A stretch of 64,000 nucleotides of DNA from Rhizobium giardinii bv. giardinii H152 (GTDB lineage: Bacteria > Pseudomonadota > Alphaproteobacteria > Rhizobiales > Rhizobiaceae), in the NCBI RefSeq assembly GCF_000379605.1, contig NZ_KB902746.1, forward strand, positions 145,412-209,411. Reading direction: 5' to 3'. Shown one piece after another: positions 1 through 7,889 of this stretch (within the stretch, counting starts at the first letter, position 1; each line of letters starts with the position of its first letter). The notes under the pieces were generated by a model that made no database searches, was not told where the DNA came from, and saw nothing but the letters and a program-made list of their open reading frames with translations. The position numbers were made by a program, and so were the translations under genes.

Positions 1-2
1 TC

Positions 3-104
3 GCCAGTTTCTGCCAAACCGGTCGAACGGTCCAGGTGCGTATTTCCAAACGCGCCGTTCGGCTGTCGCAATGGATCGAAAGCCTATGGTTCAGTCTCTT
101 CTAG
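3..104 (+). CDS. C-terminal end of a BgsB/HlyD-like membrane fusion protein (partial)
   Basis: The frame is open from the first bases of the window and ends at a TAG at 102-104, giving about 33 residues. They include TVQVRIS, a beta-strand-like segment typical of the end of HlyD-type adaptor proteins, followed by a hydrophobic tail. It overlaps the start of the glucan synthase gene by about 34 bases, as expected for translational coupling. In Sinorhizobium meliloti the mixed-linkage glucan synthase bgsA follows bgsB, which encodes a membrane-fusion-like protein. The assignment rests mainly on this context; the bulk of the gene lies outside the window. Confidence 0.45.
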   Translation, partial: ASFCQTGRTVQVRISKRAVRLSQWIESLWFSLF

Positions 105-2080
105 TGCTGGCGCCGACCTTTGCGGTCATCGCCTTCTTTCTTATCGGGCCGTTCAACTGGTCGCGCCGGCAAACCTGGACGCGGGCCGTTACCTGCGCCT
201 TCGTCGCAGCGGCGGCAACACGCTACATGATCTGGCGCCTGACGGAAACGGTTCTGCCCTATCCCAATGACGGCGCCAACTTCTATTGGGTTTGGTTCAT
301 CTTCATTGTCGAGCTTCTGGCCGTCTCGGAGGTCTTCCTCTTTCTCATCCTGATGAGCCGCCACGTCGACCGCAGCGCCGAGGCCGACCGGCTCGCGCGG
401 GTGTTCTTTCACCGCCACCAGAGCGAACTGCCCACGGTCGACGTCTTCATCCCGACCTATAACGAACCGCTCGACGTGCTCGAGAGAACCATCGTCGGGG
501 CGCTTGCGCTCGACTATCCCAAGGACAAGCTGAGAGTGTATGTGCTTGATGACGGCCGTCGCGACTGGCTCAGTAACTACTGCGAACACCACGGCGCGGT
601 TCATGTGATCCGACCCGACAACGCCCATGCCAAGGCCGGCAATATGAACAATGGCTTGCGCATCAGTTCCGGCGATTTTGTCGCCATCTTCGACGCGGAC
701 TTCGTACCCTACCGTCATTTCCTCAGGCGAACGTTGCCGTTTTTCTCAGACAGCACCATTGGCATCGTTCAGACGCCGCAGCATTTCTTCAACGTTGATC
801 CGGTGCAATCCAATCTCGGCCTCGAGAACATATGGCCGGACGAGCAGCGCCTGTTCTTCGACGAGATTGCGCCGAGCCGCGATGGCTGGGACGTAAGCTT
901 CTGCTGCGGTTCCTGCTCGATCGCTCGCCGCAAAGCAGTCGAAGCGATCGGCGGCTTCCCGACCGAGTCAATCACGGAAGATCTGCTGACCACGCTCTCG
1001 ATGCTCAACAAAGGCTATAAGACCCGTTATTTGAACGAGCGGCTGTCGATGGGGCTGGCGGCCGAAAACCTGACCGGCTATTTCGTCCAGCGCGAGCGGT
1101 GGTGCCAAGGGGGCATCCAGACGCTCTACCTGCATAACGGTCCGCTGCGGGGACCCGGGCTTTCCCTCTTTCAGCGGATCATGTTCCTGCCGATGTCCTG
1201 GCTGGTGCAATATCTGGTCCGCATAACGGTGCTGGTCGTACCGATCGCCTATTTCTGGTTCGGGGCGCTGCCGCTCCACTTCACCGAGGTGGCCGACTAT
1301 GTCTCCCACCAGGTGCCGTTGTTGGCCGCCTATTTCCTGTTGATGCTCTGGATCACGCCGACCCGTTATCTGCCCGTGGTCTCCAGCGCCGTCGGTACTT
1401 TCGCGGCGTTCCGCATGTTGCCGACGGTAATCTCCAGCCTGGTGCGGCCGTTTGGCAAGCCATTCAAAGTGACGCCCAAGGGCAGCGGCAACGAGGAGGG
1501 CGTCTTCGACGCCTACACCTTTGCCTGGATAGCGGGGTTCATCGTCGTCACCGCCCTCGGCATAGTCATCAACATCGTTCCGGAAACGACGCGAATACAG
1601 GGGGCGTTTTCGCCGATCGCCGCGCTCTGGGCCGGGATCAACATCATGGTGCTCGTCATCGCTTCGCTGATCTGTTTCGAAAAGCCGCGGCGTCTCTTTC
1701 AAGCATTCAAGCTCGATGAGGCAGCAAATGTTGACGGTTCGCCCGGTCGCCTCGTCAGCCTTTCCCTCGAAAAGGCTGTGATCGCGGTTCCAACGGAAAC
1801 ACGGTTTCAATCCACACGTGTGCGACTGGCGCTCGACGGCTTCGAGCCGATCGAGGCGGAGCTCAGGCAGGCAACGCAGCGGCGCGGAGACATCAGCCGA
1901 TCAGGCGACATGCGGCGATACTACCTCCATCTTCATTTCGACTTGAACGGGGTGGAGCGGGACAAGATGATCGTCAAGCTCTATACCGGACGCTATTCGC
2001 AGGACATTCCCGATATCGACAAGGTCGCCGTCTCAGTGAACCTGTTGTTGCGTGCCTTCGGACGCACGCGCACTGCATAG
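71..2080 (+). CDS. bgsA: BgsA-like mixed-linkage beta-glucan synthase (GT2)
   Basis: Processive family 2 glycosyltransferase of 669 residues that would polymerise UDP-glucose at the inner membrane and extrude the glucan. Hydrophobic segments lie near residues 8-27, 38-55 and 72-95, and more follow the catalytic core at about 365-545. The catalytic signature is complete: DDG at 160-162, DAD at 208-210, TED at 302-304 and QRERW at 340-344. The cytoplasmic tail (about 550-669) lacks a full PilZ domain but contains DISRSG (607-612), which resembles the second half of the PilZ motif. S. meliloti BgsA makes a (1-3)(1-4)-beta-glucan and is activated by c-di-GMP through its C-terminal region. The ATG at 71 was chosen because it overlaps the upstream gene; the frame is open further 5' and an ATG at 86 is an alternative. 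A plain cellulose synthase is the other possibility. Confidence 0.8.
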   Translation: MDRKPMVQSLLVLAPTFAVIAFFLIGPFNWSRRQTWTRAVTCAFVAAAATRYMIWRLTETVLPYPNDGANFYWVWFIFIVELLAVSEVFLFLILMSRHVDRSAEADRLARVFFHRHQSELPTVDVFIPTYNEPLDVLERTIVGALALDYPKDKLRVYVLDDGRRDWLSNYCEHHGAVHVIRPDNAHAKAGNMNNGLRISSGDFVAIFDADFVPYRHFLRRTLPFFSDSTIGIVQTPQHFFNVDPVQSNLGLENIWPDEQRLFFDEIAPSRDGWDVSFCCGSCSIARRKAVEAIGGFPTESITEDLLTTLSMLNKGYKTRYLNERLSMGLAAENLTGYFVQRERWCQGGIQTLYLHNGPLRGPGLSLFQRIMFLPMSWLVQYLVRITVLVVPIAYFWFGALPLHFTEVADYVSHQVPLLAAYFLLMLWITPTRYLPVVSSAVGTFAAFRMLPTVISSLVRPFGKPFKVTPKGSGNEEGVFDAYTFAWIAGFIVVTALGIVINIVPETTRIQGAFSPIAALWAGINIMVLVIASLICFEKPRRLFQAFKLDEAANVDGSPGRLVSLSLEKAVIAVPTETRFQSTRVRLALDGFEPIEAELRQATQRRGDISRSGDMRRYYLHLHFDLNGVERDKMIVKLYTGRYSQDIPDIDKVAVSVNLLLRAFGRTRTA

Positions 2081-2139
2081 TTGGCTTCGACGGCTCATCT
2101 GATTCTCGCTATTCACCGTAAACGCCGCCATCCCCCTGA

Positions 2140-2377
2140 ACTTCTTCTCGCTCGCTGCTCTACGTCAGGCGCAATGCGCACAACGCGACTCTGGCCCTGA
2201 GCATCGGCCAGAACGACGCACTCGTCGTCGACATGCCGCAATGGGGCAGCGCCGGGCAGGTGCTACTACGCTCGAAAAATCGCCGTAAGGTCCAGGTCGC
2301 TCATTGTTCACGTGGACAAGCTTGCGCGCCCAGGCGAAAGCATCCCAGCCAGACTTTGGATCCAATATATCGCATGA
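2140..2377 (+). pseudogene. Decayed protein-coding remnant, family unknown
   Basis: No intact gene is supported between 2081 and 2662. Two protein-like stretches in different frames follow each other. The first (about 2140-2280) contains LALSIGQNDALVVDMPQWG. The second (about 2282-2377) contains HVDKLARPGESIPARLW and ends in a TGA. They read as one protein broken by a frameshift near 2280, with no start codon or ribosome binding site. I do not recognise the family. The rest of 2081-2662 shows nothing I can support. Confidence 0.3.
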
Positions 2378-2662
2378 CGGTGCCCTTGCTTCCAGTGTCA
2401 CCATCGAAGGAGATAAGGACGTACGTGGCGAGCGCGATCCGCCTTTGGCGCCTGCCTACCAGTGGCGGTGACGAACGCCATGTCCCGCCAGAGGTTCGTC
2501 GGTTGCATGGCATCGCTGCCAGTAGATCCCGAGGATCAACATGCTCTACCGCCGACGTCGCTTGGGTGCCAACAGGTCATTGAAGTCGAGCTTGGTATCG
2601 CCGGGCGCGGTTCGGCAAATCAACGCCCGGCTTTCCATCTGTGGCTTGCTCGAGATTGAAAG

Positions 2663-2911
2663 TTAGTGTCGCTTAACGCAATCCGTAAAATAGGACAGGA
2701 CATCCGACGAATTATCGGCCCGATGACGCAATTCCTTAGCGATCTGCTCAAGTGCCAGGTTAAGACAATAGACCGTTTGCTCCGCATCCAGAAGCATGGC
2801 ACTTTCTCTCGCGAAAACGACAAGACGGGTTATGGCGTGGAATTCTTCAATCTCGCTCTCCGCCGATACCTTCAGCTCCGAGAGCGGGATGGTGGCCTGT
2901 TGTGCTGTCAT
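2663..2911 (-). CDS. Small helical hypothetical protein downstream of tfuA
   Basis: 82-residue soluble protein, predicted mostly alpha-helical, with two cysteines (one in VYCLNLAL, one near the C-terminus) and no signal peptide. The ATG at 2911 has a good ribosome binding site (GGAG six bases upstream). It starts 80 bases after tfuA ends, on the same strand, so it is probably the last gene of the YcaO-TfuA operon. The gap contains a nine-base direct repeat, CGTGACACA, at 2970-2978 and 2981-2989. I do not recognise a family. It could be an accessory or immunity protein of the peptide system, but that rests on position alone. Confidence 0.6.
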   Translation of the reverse strand: MTAQQATIPLSELKVSAESEIEEFHAITRLVVFARESAMLLDAEQTVYCLNLALEQIAKELRHRADNSSDVLSYFTDCVKRH

Positions 2912-2991
2912 TTTTGGCTCCGCAACGATGATGTTGCGCTGATCCTAGACAGAGCGGATGGAAACTTCGCGTGACACAGGCGTGACACACT

Positions 2992-3732
2992 TCAAGATAG
3001 ATTGCCGGTCACGCGCGCTACGGAATGTTGTTTCACCATTTCATTCCAAAGGGTTGTTCGCTGGAATTGCCATTCCAGTTCGGGTATTGATCGAATGTCA
3101 GCAAACTGTGACATAACAGTGAGAAGCTCTATCGCATCGGCGCGCTTCTGATTGACTGCCAGACGCTGAAGAGCCGCCGCAATCGGAGACCGTCTGTTCT
3201 CGTCGATAAGGTCTGCATGCTCAAGGAGGGAGCGCCATGTGCGATCCTTGAAAAAGATTGATCGTGCCACCGCGCTGAGGTGGTCGGCTTCTCCGGAACT
3301 GAGGATCTGCCTGTCAACCAAGGCATCAAGCGTGGCACAAACGTTTACCAAGGGCTCGCTGAGTGAAAGCCAACCGAGTTCTTCTGGGCCGTGGACCTGA
3401 GCCACATCCGAATCGTCCACGCGAATTCCATCTCTGTATTCCTGGAAAATCTTGCCTACGCCGATCATGCCGAACAAGTGGCATTCCGCCGCTCTCAACG
3501 CGCCCATGCTGGCCGCCCCGACAACCGTGACGCCAGCGCTGAGGGCATAGAGGATCTCCTTATGCCAAACCGGAGCGGTATATTCGAATCCTCCATCGAT
3601 GATGCCGATGACAGCGGCCCCCTCCTCCACGGCTTGGAAGACGTCTCCCTGGATAGCCGGGCCATGGACAATGATATCACCGGCTCGCTCGCGCGCATCG
3701 GGCAATGTCGGGCCGACATAAAGGATTTTCAT
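2992..3732 (-). CDS. tfuA: TfuA-like protein, partner of YcaO
   Basis: 246 residues, normal for the family. Conserved TfuA features are visible: a first beta strand (KILYVGPTL), IIDGGF at 44-49 and GAASMGALRAAE at 72-83. TfuA was named for trifolitoxin production in Rhizobium. With YcaO it takes part in thioamide formation, for example on methyl-CoM reductase of methanogens and on thiovarsolin-type peptides, probably by supplying sulfur. The start overlaps the stop of ycaO by four bases (ATGA), so the pair is translationally coupled and probably acts as one enzyme. Family membership is seen in the sequence; the reaction here is inferred. Confidence 0.9.
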   Translation of the reverse strand: MKILYVGPTLPDARERAGDIIVHGPAIQGDVFQAVEEGAAVIGIIDGGFEYTAPVWHKEILYALSAGVTVVGAASMGALRAAECHLFGMIGVGKIFQEYRDGIRVDDSDVAQVHGPEELGWLSLSEPLVNVCATLDALVDRQILSSGEADHLSAVARSIFFKDRTWRSLLEHADLIDENRRSPIAAALQRLAVNQKRADAIELLTVMSQFADIRSIPELEWQFQRTTLWNEMVKQHSVARVTGNLS

Positions 3733-4913
3733 CCGAAAGATCCTTTGGACAGGGCACGGTCGCCAAAGCGCTGTCTCCGGGCGCCTTCGGGATTCTCTAA
3801 TCGTGGCGCAAGCACTTTGACCACCGCGAACGGCCAGGCGGGATCACTGAGCCTCACGGCAAGGATCGGCCCCAGCCCCATACGCCTCAAAACATCGACA
3901 GTTGCACTCATGCGGTCGATCTGGGAGCATTTGAAGTCTTGCGGATACACATTCCTCGGATGTGCTCGCAATAGATTGAGCGTTTCCTCGGCCAGGGATT
4001 GGCGGTAAACTTGGGGATAGATATCGTCCCTGCCGCCGCTAATGAATGTCATGCGAGATTGTACCGCTTCGGTAATCGCGCGCGAGATCGCCTTGTGAAC
4101 CGATGGATGTGTTCCCGCGCCATAATTCACGTCCACAAATCGCGACCGCCGAGCGGAGAGCACCTCTATCGGAGCAATAAGCGCTGTGAAGGAAGGAACG
4201 CCAATGTCGCTGGTGATATCGAACACCCTCAGAATCAGGCCGGCAGCTTCGATAGGGGCGACCAATGACGAAATTTCCTCGCACCCGAGAGAGGCCGGAT
4301 CAATGCATGACGCAAGCCGCGTCTTGAAACTGGTCACCTGCCAAAGTACGTACGCATCCCGCTCAATGCGCTCGTTCAACCCATGGAGCGCGGCCTCTTC
4401 CAAAGTGTTTCCCGAAGCCAAGCCATCGGACGATTGCCAATATATGCAACTGGGCGACGTTCGGTCGAGCACTACAGCGTCGAGTGGTACATAGATTTTT
4501 TCGCCCGAAATCAGGTCGCGGCCAAGGACCCAAGGAATATCCTCCTCGTCCTCAGCCGCTACCTTGCCGATCGCAATCAGGCTCGGGAGTCTGTCGAACC
4601 GCTTCCCGGCAACCCTGAGCGTGTGGGCTGATGCACGAACGATGTCACAGTGCGGATCCGAGGCAACGATCCGTTCCAACGCCTCCATTACGGCGGATGT
4701 CCTCGCCTCCTCGTCAGTAAGACCTTTTCCCTGGGCGACGACGATGGACTTTGCGTTGGGCGCATAGGCACACCAAACCGGGATGCCTATACGATCCAGA
4801 CCTGTATGGCGAGCAACGCGCGTGATGCCGAAATCAGCAAGGCAGCCAGCGACACGAAAGTAGGTTTCCGCCGCACTATATGCCCTGTCCGGCCATCCCG
4901 CCTTGCCCAACAT
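3729..4913 (-). CDS. ycaO: YcaO-family ATP-dependent peptide backbone-modifying enzyme
   Basis: 394 residues. YcaO enzymes use ATP to activate a peptide backbone amide, giving azoline rings or, with TfuA, thioamides. ATP/Mg-binding signatures are visible: SAVMEALER (73-81), HGLNERIERDA (177-187) and AISRAITEAVQSR further on. The C-terminus ends in KGSFG and lacks the PxPxP tail of azoline-forming cyclodehydratases. No E1-like or Ocin-ThiF partner lies nearby, which favours the TfuA-dependent thioamidating type. The gene starts on the last base of the upstream peptide gene (TGATG) and overlaps tfuA by four bases. The likely substrate is the 71-residue peptide directly upstream; this is inference from position. 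Confidence 0.9.
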   Translation of the reverse strand: MLGKAGWPDRAYSAAETYFRVAGCLADFGITRVARHTGLDRIGIPVWCAYAPNAKSIVVAQGKGLTDEEARTSAVMEALERIVASDPHCDIVRASAHTLRVAGKRFDRLPSLIAIGKVAAEDEEDIPWVLGRDLISGEKIYVPLDAVVLDRTSPSCIYWQSSDGLASGNTLEEAALHGLNERIERDAYVLWQVTSFKTRLASCIDPASLGCEEISSLVAPIEAAGLILRVFDITSDIGVPSFTALIAPIEVLSARRSRFVDVNYGAGTHPSVHKAISRAITEAVQSRMTFISGGRDDIYPQVYRQSLAEETLNLLRAHPRNVYPQDFKCSQIDRMSATVDVLRRMGLGPILAVRLSDPAWPFAVVKVLAPRLENPEGARRQRFGDRALSKGSFG

Positions 4914-5128
4914 CAGGTATCGAAAAGACCGGCCGATACCGATGCGGCGGAGGCGATGGCAACTGCGAAGTCGACATTCTTTACCACGACACCACCAGAG
5001 CCGCGAAGCTGGCTGGCCGAGGCGAGAGCGCCCGTCACATTGCTGATCGGCATGACCGTTCCAGCATCAATGTCAGCCACATAAAGTGTCGGATCACCCG
5101 GAAATCCGATAATCACCACCTTTGACAT
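4913..5128 (-). CDS. Candidate precursor peptide of the YcaO-TfuA system (71 aa)
   Basis: The ATG at 5128 is preceded by a near-ideal ribosome binding site, AAAGGAG, with GGAG at 5137-5140 eight bases upstream. The product has 71 residues, no cysteine and no obvious signal peptide. The N-terminal half (KVVIIGFPGDPTLYVADI) is strand-forming. The C-terminal half is rich in Gly, Ala, Ser and Val and ends FAVAIASAASVSAGLFDT (54-71), like a RiPP core. It sits 24 bases after the SARP gene and shares one base with the ycaO start, the usual place for a precursor. No Cys means thiazoline formation is unlikely; backbone thioamidation at Gly/Ala/Val is the better guess. It could instead be a small carrier or recognition protein. 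I recognise no family. Confidence 0.7.
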   Translation of the reverse strand: MSKVVIIGFPGDPTLYVADIDAGTVMPISNVTGALASASQLRGSGGVVVKNVDFAVAIASAASVSAGLFDT

Positions 5129-5152
5129 TTCATTTTCTCCTTTATTAACGTT

Positions 5153-6970
5153 TCAGTATCCGGCTTTCACAAGGCCTTCCCGATACATCTCTTTCTGCCA
5201 TTGCTCCCTGATCGGCACTACAGCGAGCCATTTTTGCAAATCAAATTGAGGATTAGCCATTCTGTCCTTGCGGCGGTAATGATGTGCACGTTTGCTGTCG
5301 CCAAGCATTGCGCAGCTTGCAGCCAACAGTCTGTACGCTGACGCCTGATTGGACATGCTCTGGATCCGCGAGATCGCCTTGTCGAATGCACCGACGAAAT
5401 AACTTGCGCCCGCCGCGCACCAAAAATACTCATCGGGCCCAAGCGGGTTCAGTGCGATGGCCTTCTCAATTTTTTCCAAGCCATCTTTTGGGCGCGATGC
5501 ATGAATAAGCGAGTCGGCGAAACTATAGATCGCGTCCGCGTAATGAGGGCTCAACTCTTCGGCGCGGGCGAGCGCATCGAGACTTTCATCAAGCTCCCCC
5601 AAGTAAAGCTTCGCCATGCCAAGCTCCTTGTAGCCGTAGGCGATTTCAGGATTGCGTGTGATTGCGGAACGAGCGCTTTCTTCTGCTTTCCGCAGCAACT
5701 CGGGATCGCCCCGCGCAGTGAGAACCCACTCGATGGAGTAGGTTTTGGCAAGGCCGCTATACGCATGAGAGAAGTTGGCATTCTGCTGCAGCGCCTCTCT
5801 GAATGTCTTTCGGGCGCCGCGCACGGACGGTAGCGTAAGTCGGCTCATTTGTTGGACGCCGAGAAGATATCTCTGATAGGCGCCCGGATGGTGCTCGTAA
5901 TCACTGAGGGCGCGCTCATTACGCTTCAACTCGGCAAGAATTCGACCCGTGACAATCTCCGCCAACGCCTTTCGATGCGATGATAAAAGCCCACGTGCGA
6001 TTTCGAAGCGATCAGCGTAAATCACATTGTCCGAGGGGACAAAAATGATCTGAACGAAGAGTCCGTCGCCCGTCAGCTTGGTATCGACCACGTAGGAAAT
6101 CTGGTGCTTTTCGAGGAGCAAAAGCTTCTCATCGCTTGCGCGGATACGCTCCGCTGTATAGGGCGCAACGATCGATAAGCCACGCAAGGCACAAAGGCCT
6201 ATCGCCACATCGTCAATCAATGCGCTTGCTGTGGGAAGATCCAGACCCGACGTATAACTTCCCGTGGGCGGCAAGAGCGCAACGCGCGGCAACTTCTGCG
6301 GCTGGAAAGCGCTTTCTATAACGCCAGTTGCTATCTGTGCCGTGCCCGCCGGCGTGATTTCGCCGAACATGCGGGCGGCGGCAGCCACTTTGGGGGCCAC
6401 CGAAAGGGTGTCTCGCACCAGCTGGTCGTCTGGAAAGCGCTCCAGGATGTAGAATGCTGCTTGTCGTGCCGCTGCGATCTCCGTCGCGCTCGATGCCTGG
6501 GCAGACGTTTCAAGAAGCCGAGCACGCATCAGTTCGAGTTGTTTCCGGCGTTGTTCCTTCACCCAGCGCGCAAACACACCGTCGGGCTCGTGCATGTCGA
6601 CGAGAAACGTGCGATTGATCAAATCGACGAGAGACGACAACGAAGTCTCTGTTGGGTGCATCACCTTTAACACATCTGCGTCACAGACGAGGTGGTCACG
6701 ATTGAGGGAAACGTGTGTCGGCGAAAACGTCAGCAGCGACCCATGGGCAACCCGCAGACGCGAAATCAACTTTCTCAGATTCGTGAATGCAATTGCACGG
6801 TCATCGTGGCTCCACAGGAATTCGGCCGCCTCCTCGCGGCTGATTTCAGAAAATGCGCTCGTAGCCAGATAGGCAACAAGCAACAGTCCTTTGCGAGGAT
6901 ATTTGCACTCCCGCCCCGCAGCATCGAGGAGGCGCAACCTACCAAAGGTCTGCAGGAACACGCCGCTCAC
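5153..6970 (-). CDS. SARP/BTAD-type transcriptional regulator with TPR region
   Basis: 605 residues. The N-terminus (about 5-95) is an OmpR-like winged helix of the SARP type (EISREEAAEFLW, then FTNLRKLISRLR), followed by a BTAD-like helical region (about 100-195). The middle (about 215-335) resembles the TolB/FlgO-like sensor found in proteobacterial TPR regulators, and 370-600 carries tetratricopeptide repeats. SARP regulators commonly activate biosynthetic clusters. The start is a GTG at 6970 overlapping the XRE stop (GTGA), so the two regulators are co-translated. The peptide gene follows 24 bases downstream, so this protein most likely activates the peptide-ycaO-tfuA genes or senses their product; that is inferred. 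Confidence 0.8.
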   Translation of the reverse strand: MSGVFLQTFGRLRLLDAAGRECKYPRKGLLLVAYLATSAFSEISREEAAEFLWSHDDRAIAFTNLRKLISRLRVAHGSLLTFSPTHVSLNRDHLVCDADVLKVMHPTETSLSSLVDLINRTFLVDMHEPDGVFARWVKEQRRKQLELMRARLLETSAQASSATEIAAARQAAFYILERFPDDQLVRDTLSVAPKVAAAARMFGEITPAGTAQIATGVIESAFQPQKLPRVALLPPTGSYTSGLDLPTASALIDDVAIGLCALRGLSIVAPYTAERIRASDEKLLLLEKHQISYVVDTKLTGDGLFVQIIFVPSDNVIYADRFEIARGLLSSHRKALAEIVTGRILAELKRNERALSDYEHHPGAYQRYLLGVQQMSRLTLPSVRGARKTFREALQQNANFSHAYSGLAKTYSIEWVLTARGDPELLRKAEESARSAITRNPEIAYGYKELGMAKLYLGELDESLDALARAEELSPHYADAIYSFADSLIHASRPKDGLEKIEKAIALNPLGPDEYFWCAAGASYFVGAFDKAISRIQSMSNQASAYRLLAASCAMLGDSKRAHHYRRKDRMANPQFDLQKWLAVVPIREQWQKEMYREGLVKAGY

Positions 6971-7401
6971 CGAAGGTAAGGTGAATGGAGCTCCACGTCG
7001 TCAATACGAATGTTCGGATCATCGGCGTCAGCCAGAGCCTTGGTTAGTGTGATGATGGTCTGCCGAACCTTCTTGCTTTTGATCGACGTGAAAGCTCGGT
7101 TAAGCGTTACTCCATCGCGGGACAAGAGGAATGCGCCAATCTCGTCCACTTCTTGCAGATCCGTCGCCGGCACCTGCTGATCCTGGAAGAAGTAGGTGAC
7201 CGGAACGCCTAGAACTCCCGCTGCAGCCTGTAATTTGCTCGCGCTGATTCGGTTAGTACCCTTTTCATACTTCTGGATCTGCTGGAAAGTGATGCCAAGG
7301 TGATCTCCTAGCTTTTCCTGGCTCAGTCCCAACACAAGACGACGCGACCTCAGACGCTTGCCGACGTGAATATCGATTTGGTGCGGCGTGGCATTTGTCA
7401 T
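6967..7401 (-). CDS. XRE-family helix-turn-helix regulator (PraR/SinR-like rhizobial type)
   Basis: 144 residues from the ATG at 7401, which has an AGGGAG ribosome binding site about eight bases upstream; an in-frame start at 7431 lacks one. The helix-turn-helix spans about 16-70 and contains LGLSQEKLGDHLGITFQQIQ and YEKGTNRISASKL, the pattern of the rhizobial PraR-like group. The last bases overlap the SARP gene (GTGA). It is the first gene of the peptide operon and an inverted repeat lies about 60 bases upstream, so it probably autoregulates the operon. No sensor domain is visible beyond a roughly 75-residue C-terminal tail. Confidence 0.85.
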   Translation of the reverse strand: MTNATPHQIDIHVGKRLRSRRLVLGLSQEKLGDHLGITFQQIQKYEKGTNRISASKLQAAAGVLGVPVTYFFQDQQVPATDLQEVDEIGAFLLSRDGVTLNRAFTSIKSKKVRQTIITLTKALADADDPNIRIDDVELHSPYLR

Positions 7402-7461
7402 CCCTTGCTCCCTCGAATGGCGAGTATTCAATCATGCGTTGATTAGCACCATGACAATTTC

Positions 7462-7476
7462 CTTGCAAAATGCAAG
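7462..7476. promoter_or_regulatory. Inverted repeat, likely operator of the XRE-SARP-ycaO operon
   Basis: CTTGCA-AAA-TGCAAG is a perfect six-base inverted repeat with a three-base centre, about 60 bases before the XRE start codon. This is where an autoregulatory XRE operator would be expected. The role is inferred from shape and position. Confidence 0.5.
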
Positions 7477-7889
7477 AACTGCTCGGCCGTCACAGACGAT
7501 GAAGATGTCGTGCGGCCACCTGCGTCGAGGCCTTTAAACCCGGTCCATGTTCCGCGGCGAAGCGCTTCTGTCGACGTTGTCGACCAGGATTGCAGTCAAC
7601 GAGGCACTGGGGCGCGTCCCCGCCGTGTGAATACCAGCAGACGCGATAAGGTTGCGGGGATACAAGCCGAGCGGCGGCGCGGTCTCCCGTTGCGCAAAGC
7701 TGCGACATGAGATGCGGCGGGCGGTCGCAGTAGAGCAAGAATGGGGCTCCGTCTCGCGCTGACTGGGCGCCGCCCCGCCGCTGCGGAACCTCCCTTTCGG
7801 CCTTCGCCCGTGACGGACCTAAGCTGTGCAGGCGCCGCCAATTGTGCGAGTGTGAGCAAGACGGGAAGAAGGCGGTAGACGACGGGTGG
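7477..7889. other. Gene-free stretch between the peptide operon and lacI
   Basis: I see no supported gene. Several open frames cross it on both strands, but none has a ribosome binding site, a recognisable domain or a sensible codon pattern. Any promoter for the minus-strand XRE gene would lie at its left edge. Confidence 0.5.

Noticed and set aside
968-1810. Minus-strand open frame of 280 codons within bgsA
   Set aside because: Low-complexity antisense shadow of the glycosyltransferase.
2970-2989. Nine-base direct repeat CGTGACACA, 11 bases apart, between tfuA and the 82-aa gene
   Set aside because: Only two copies and just one helical turn apart; possibly a binding site but too little to call.
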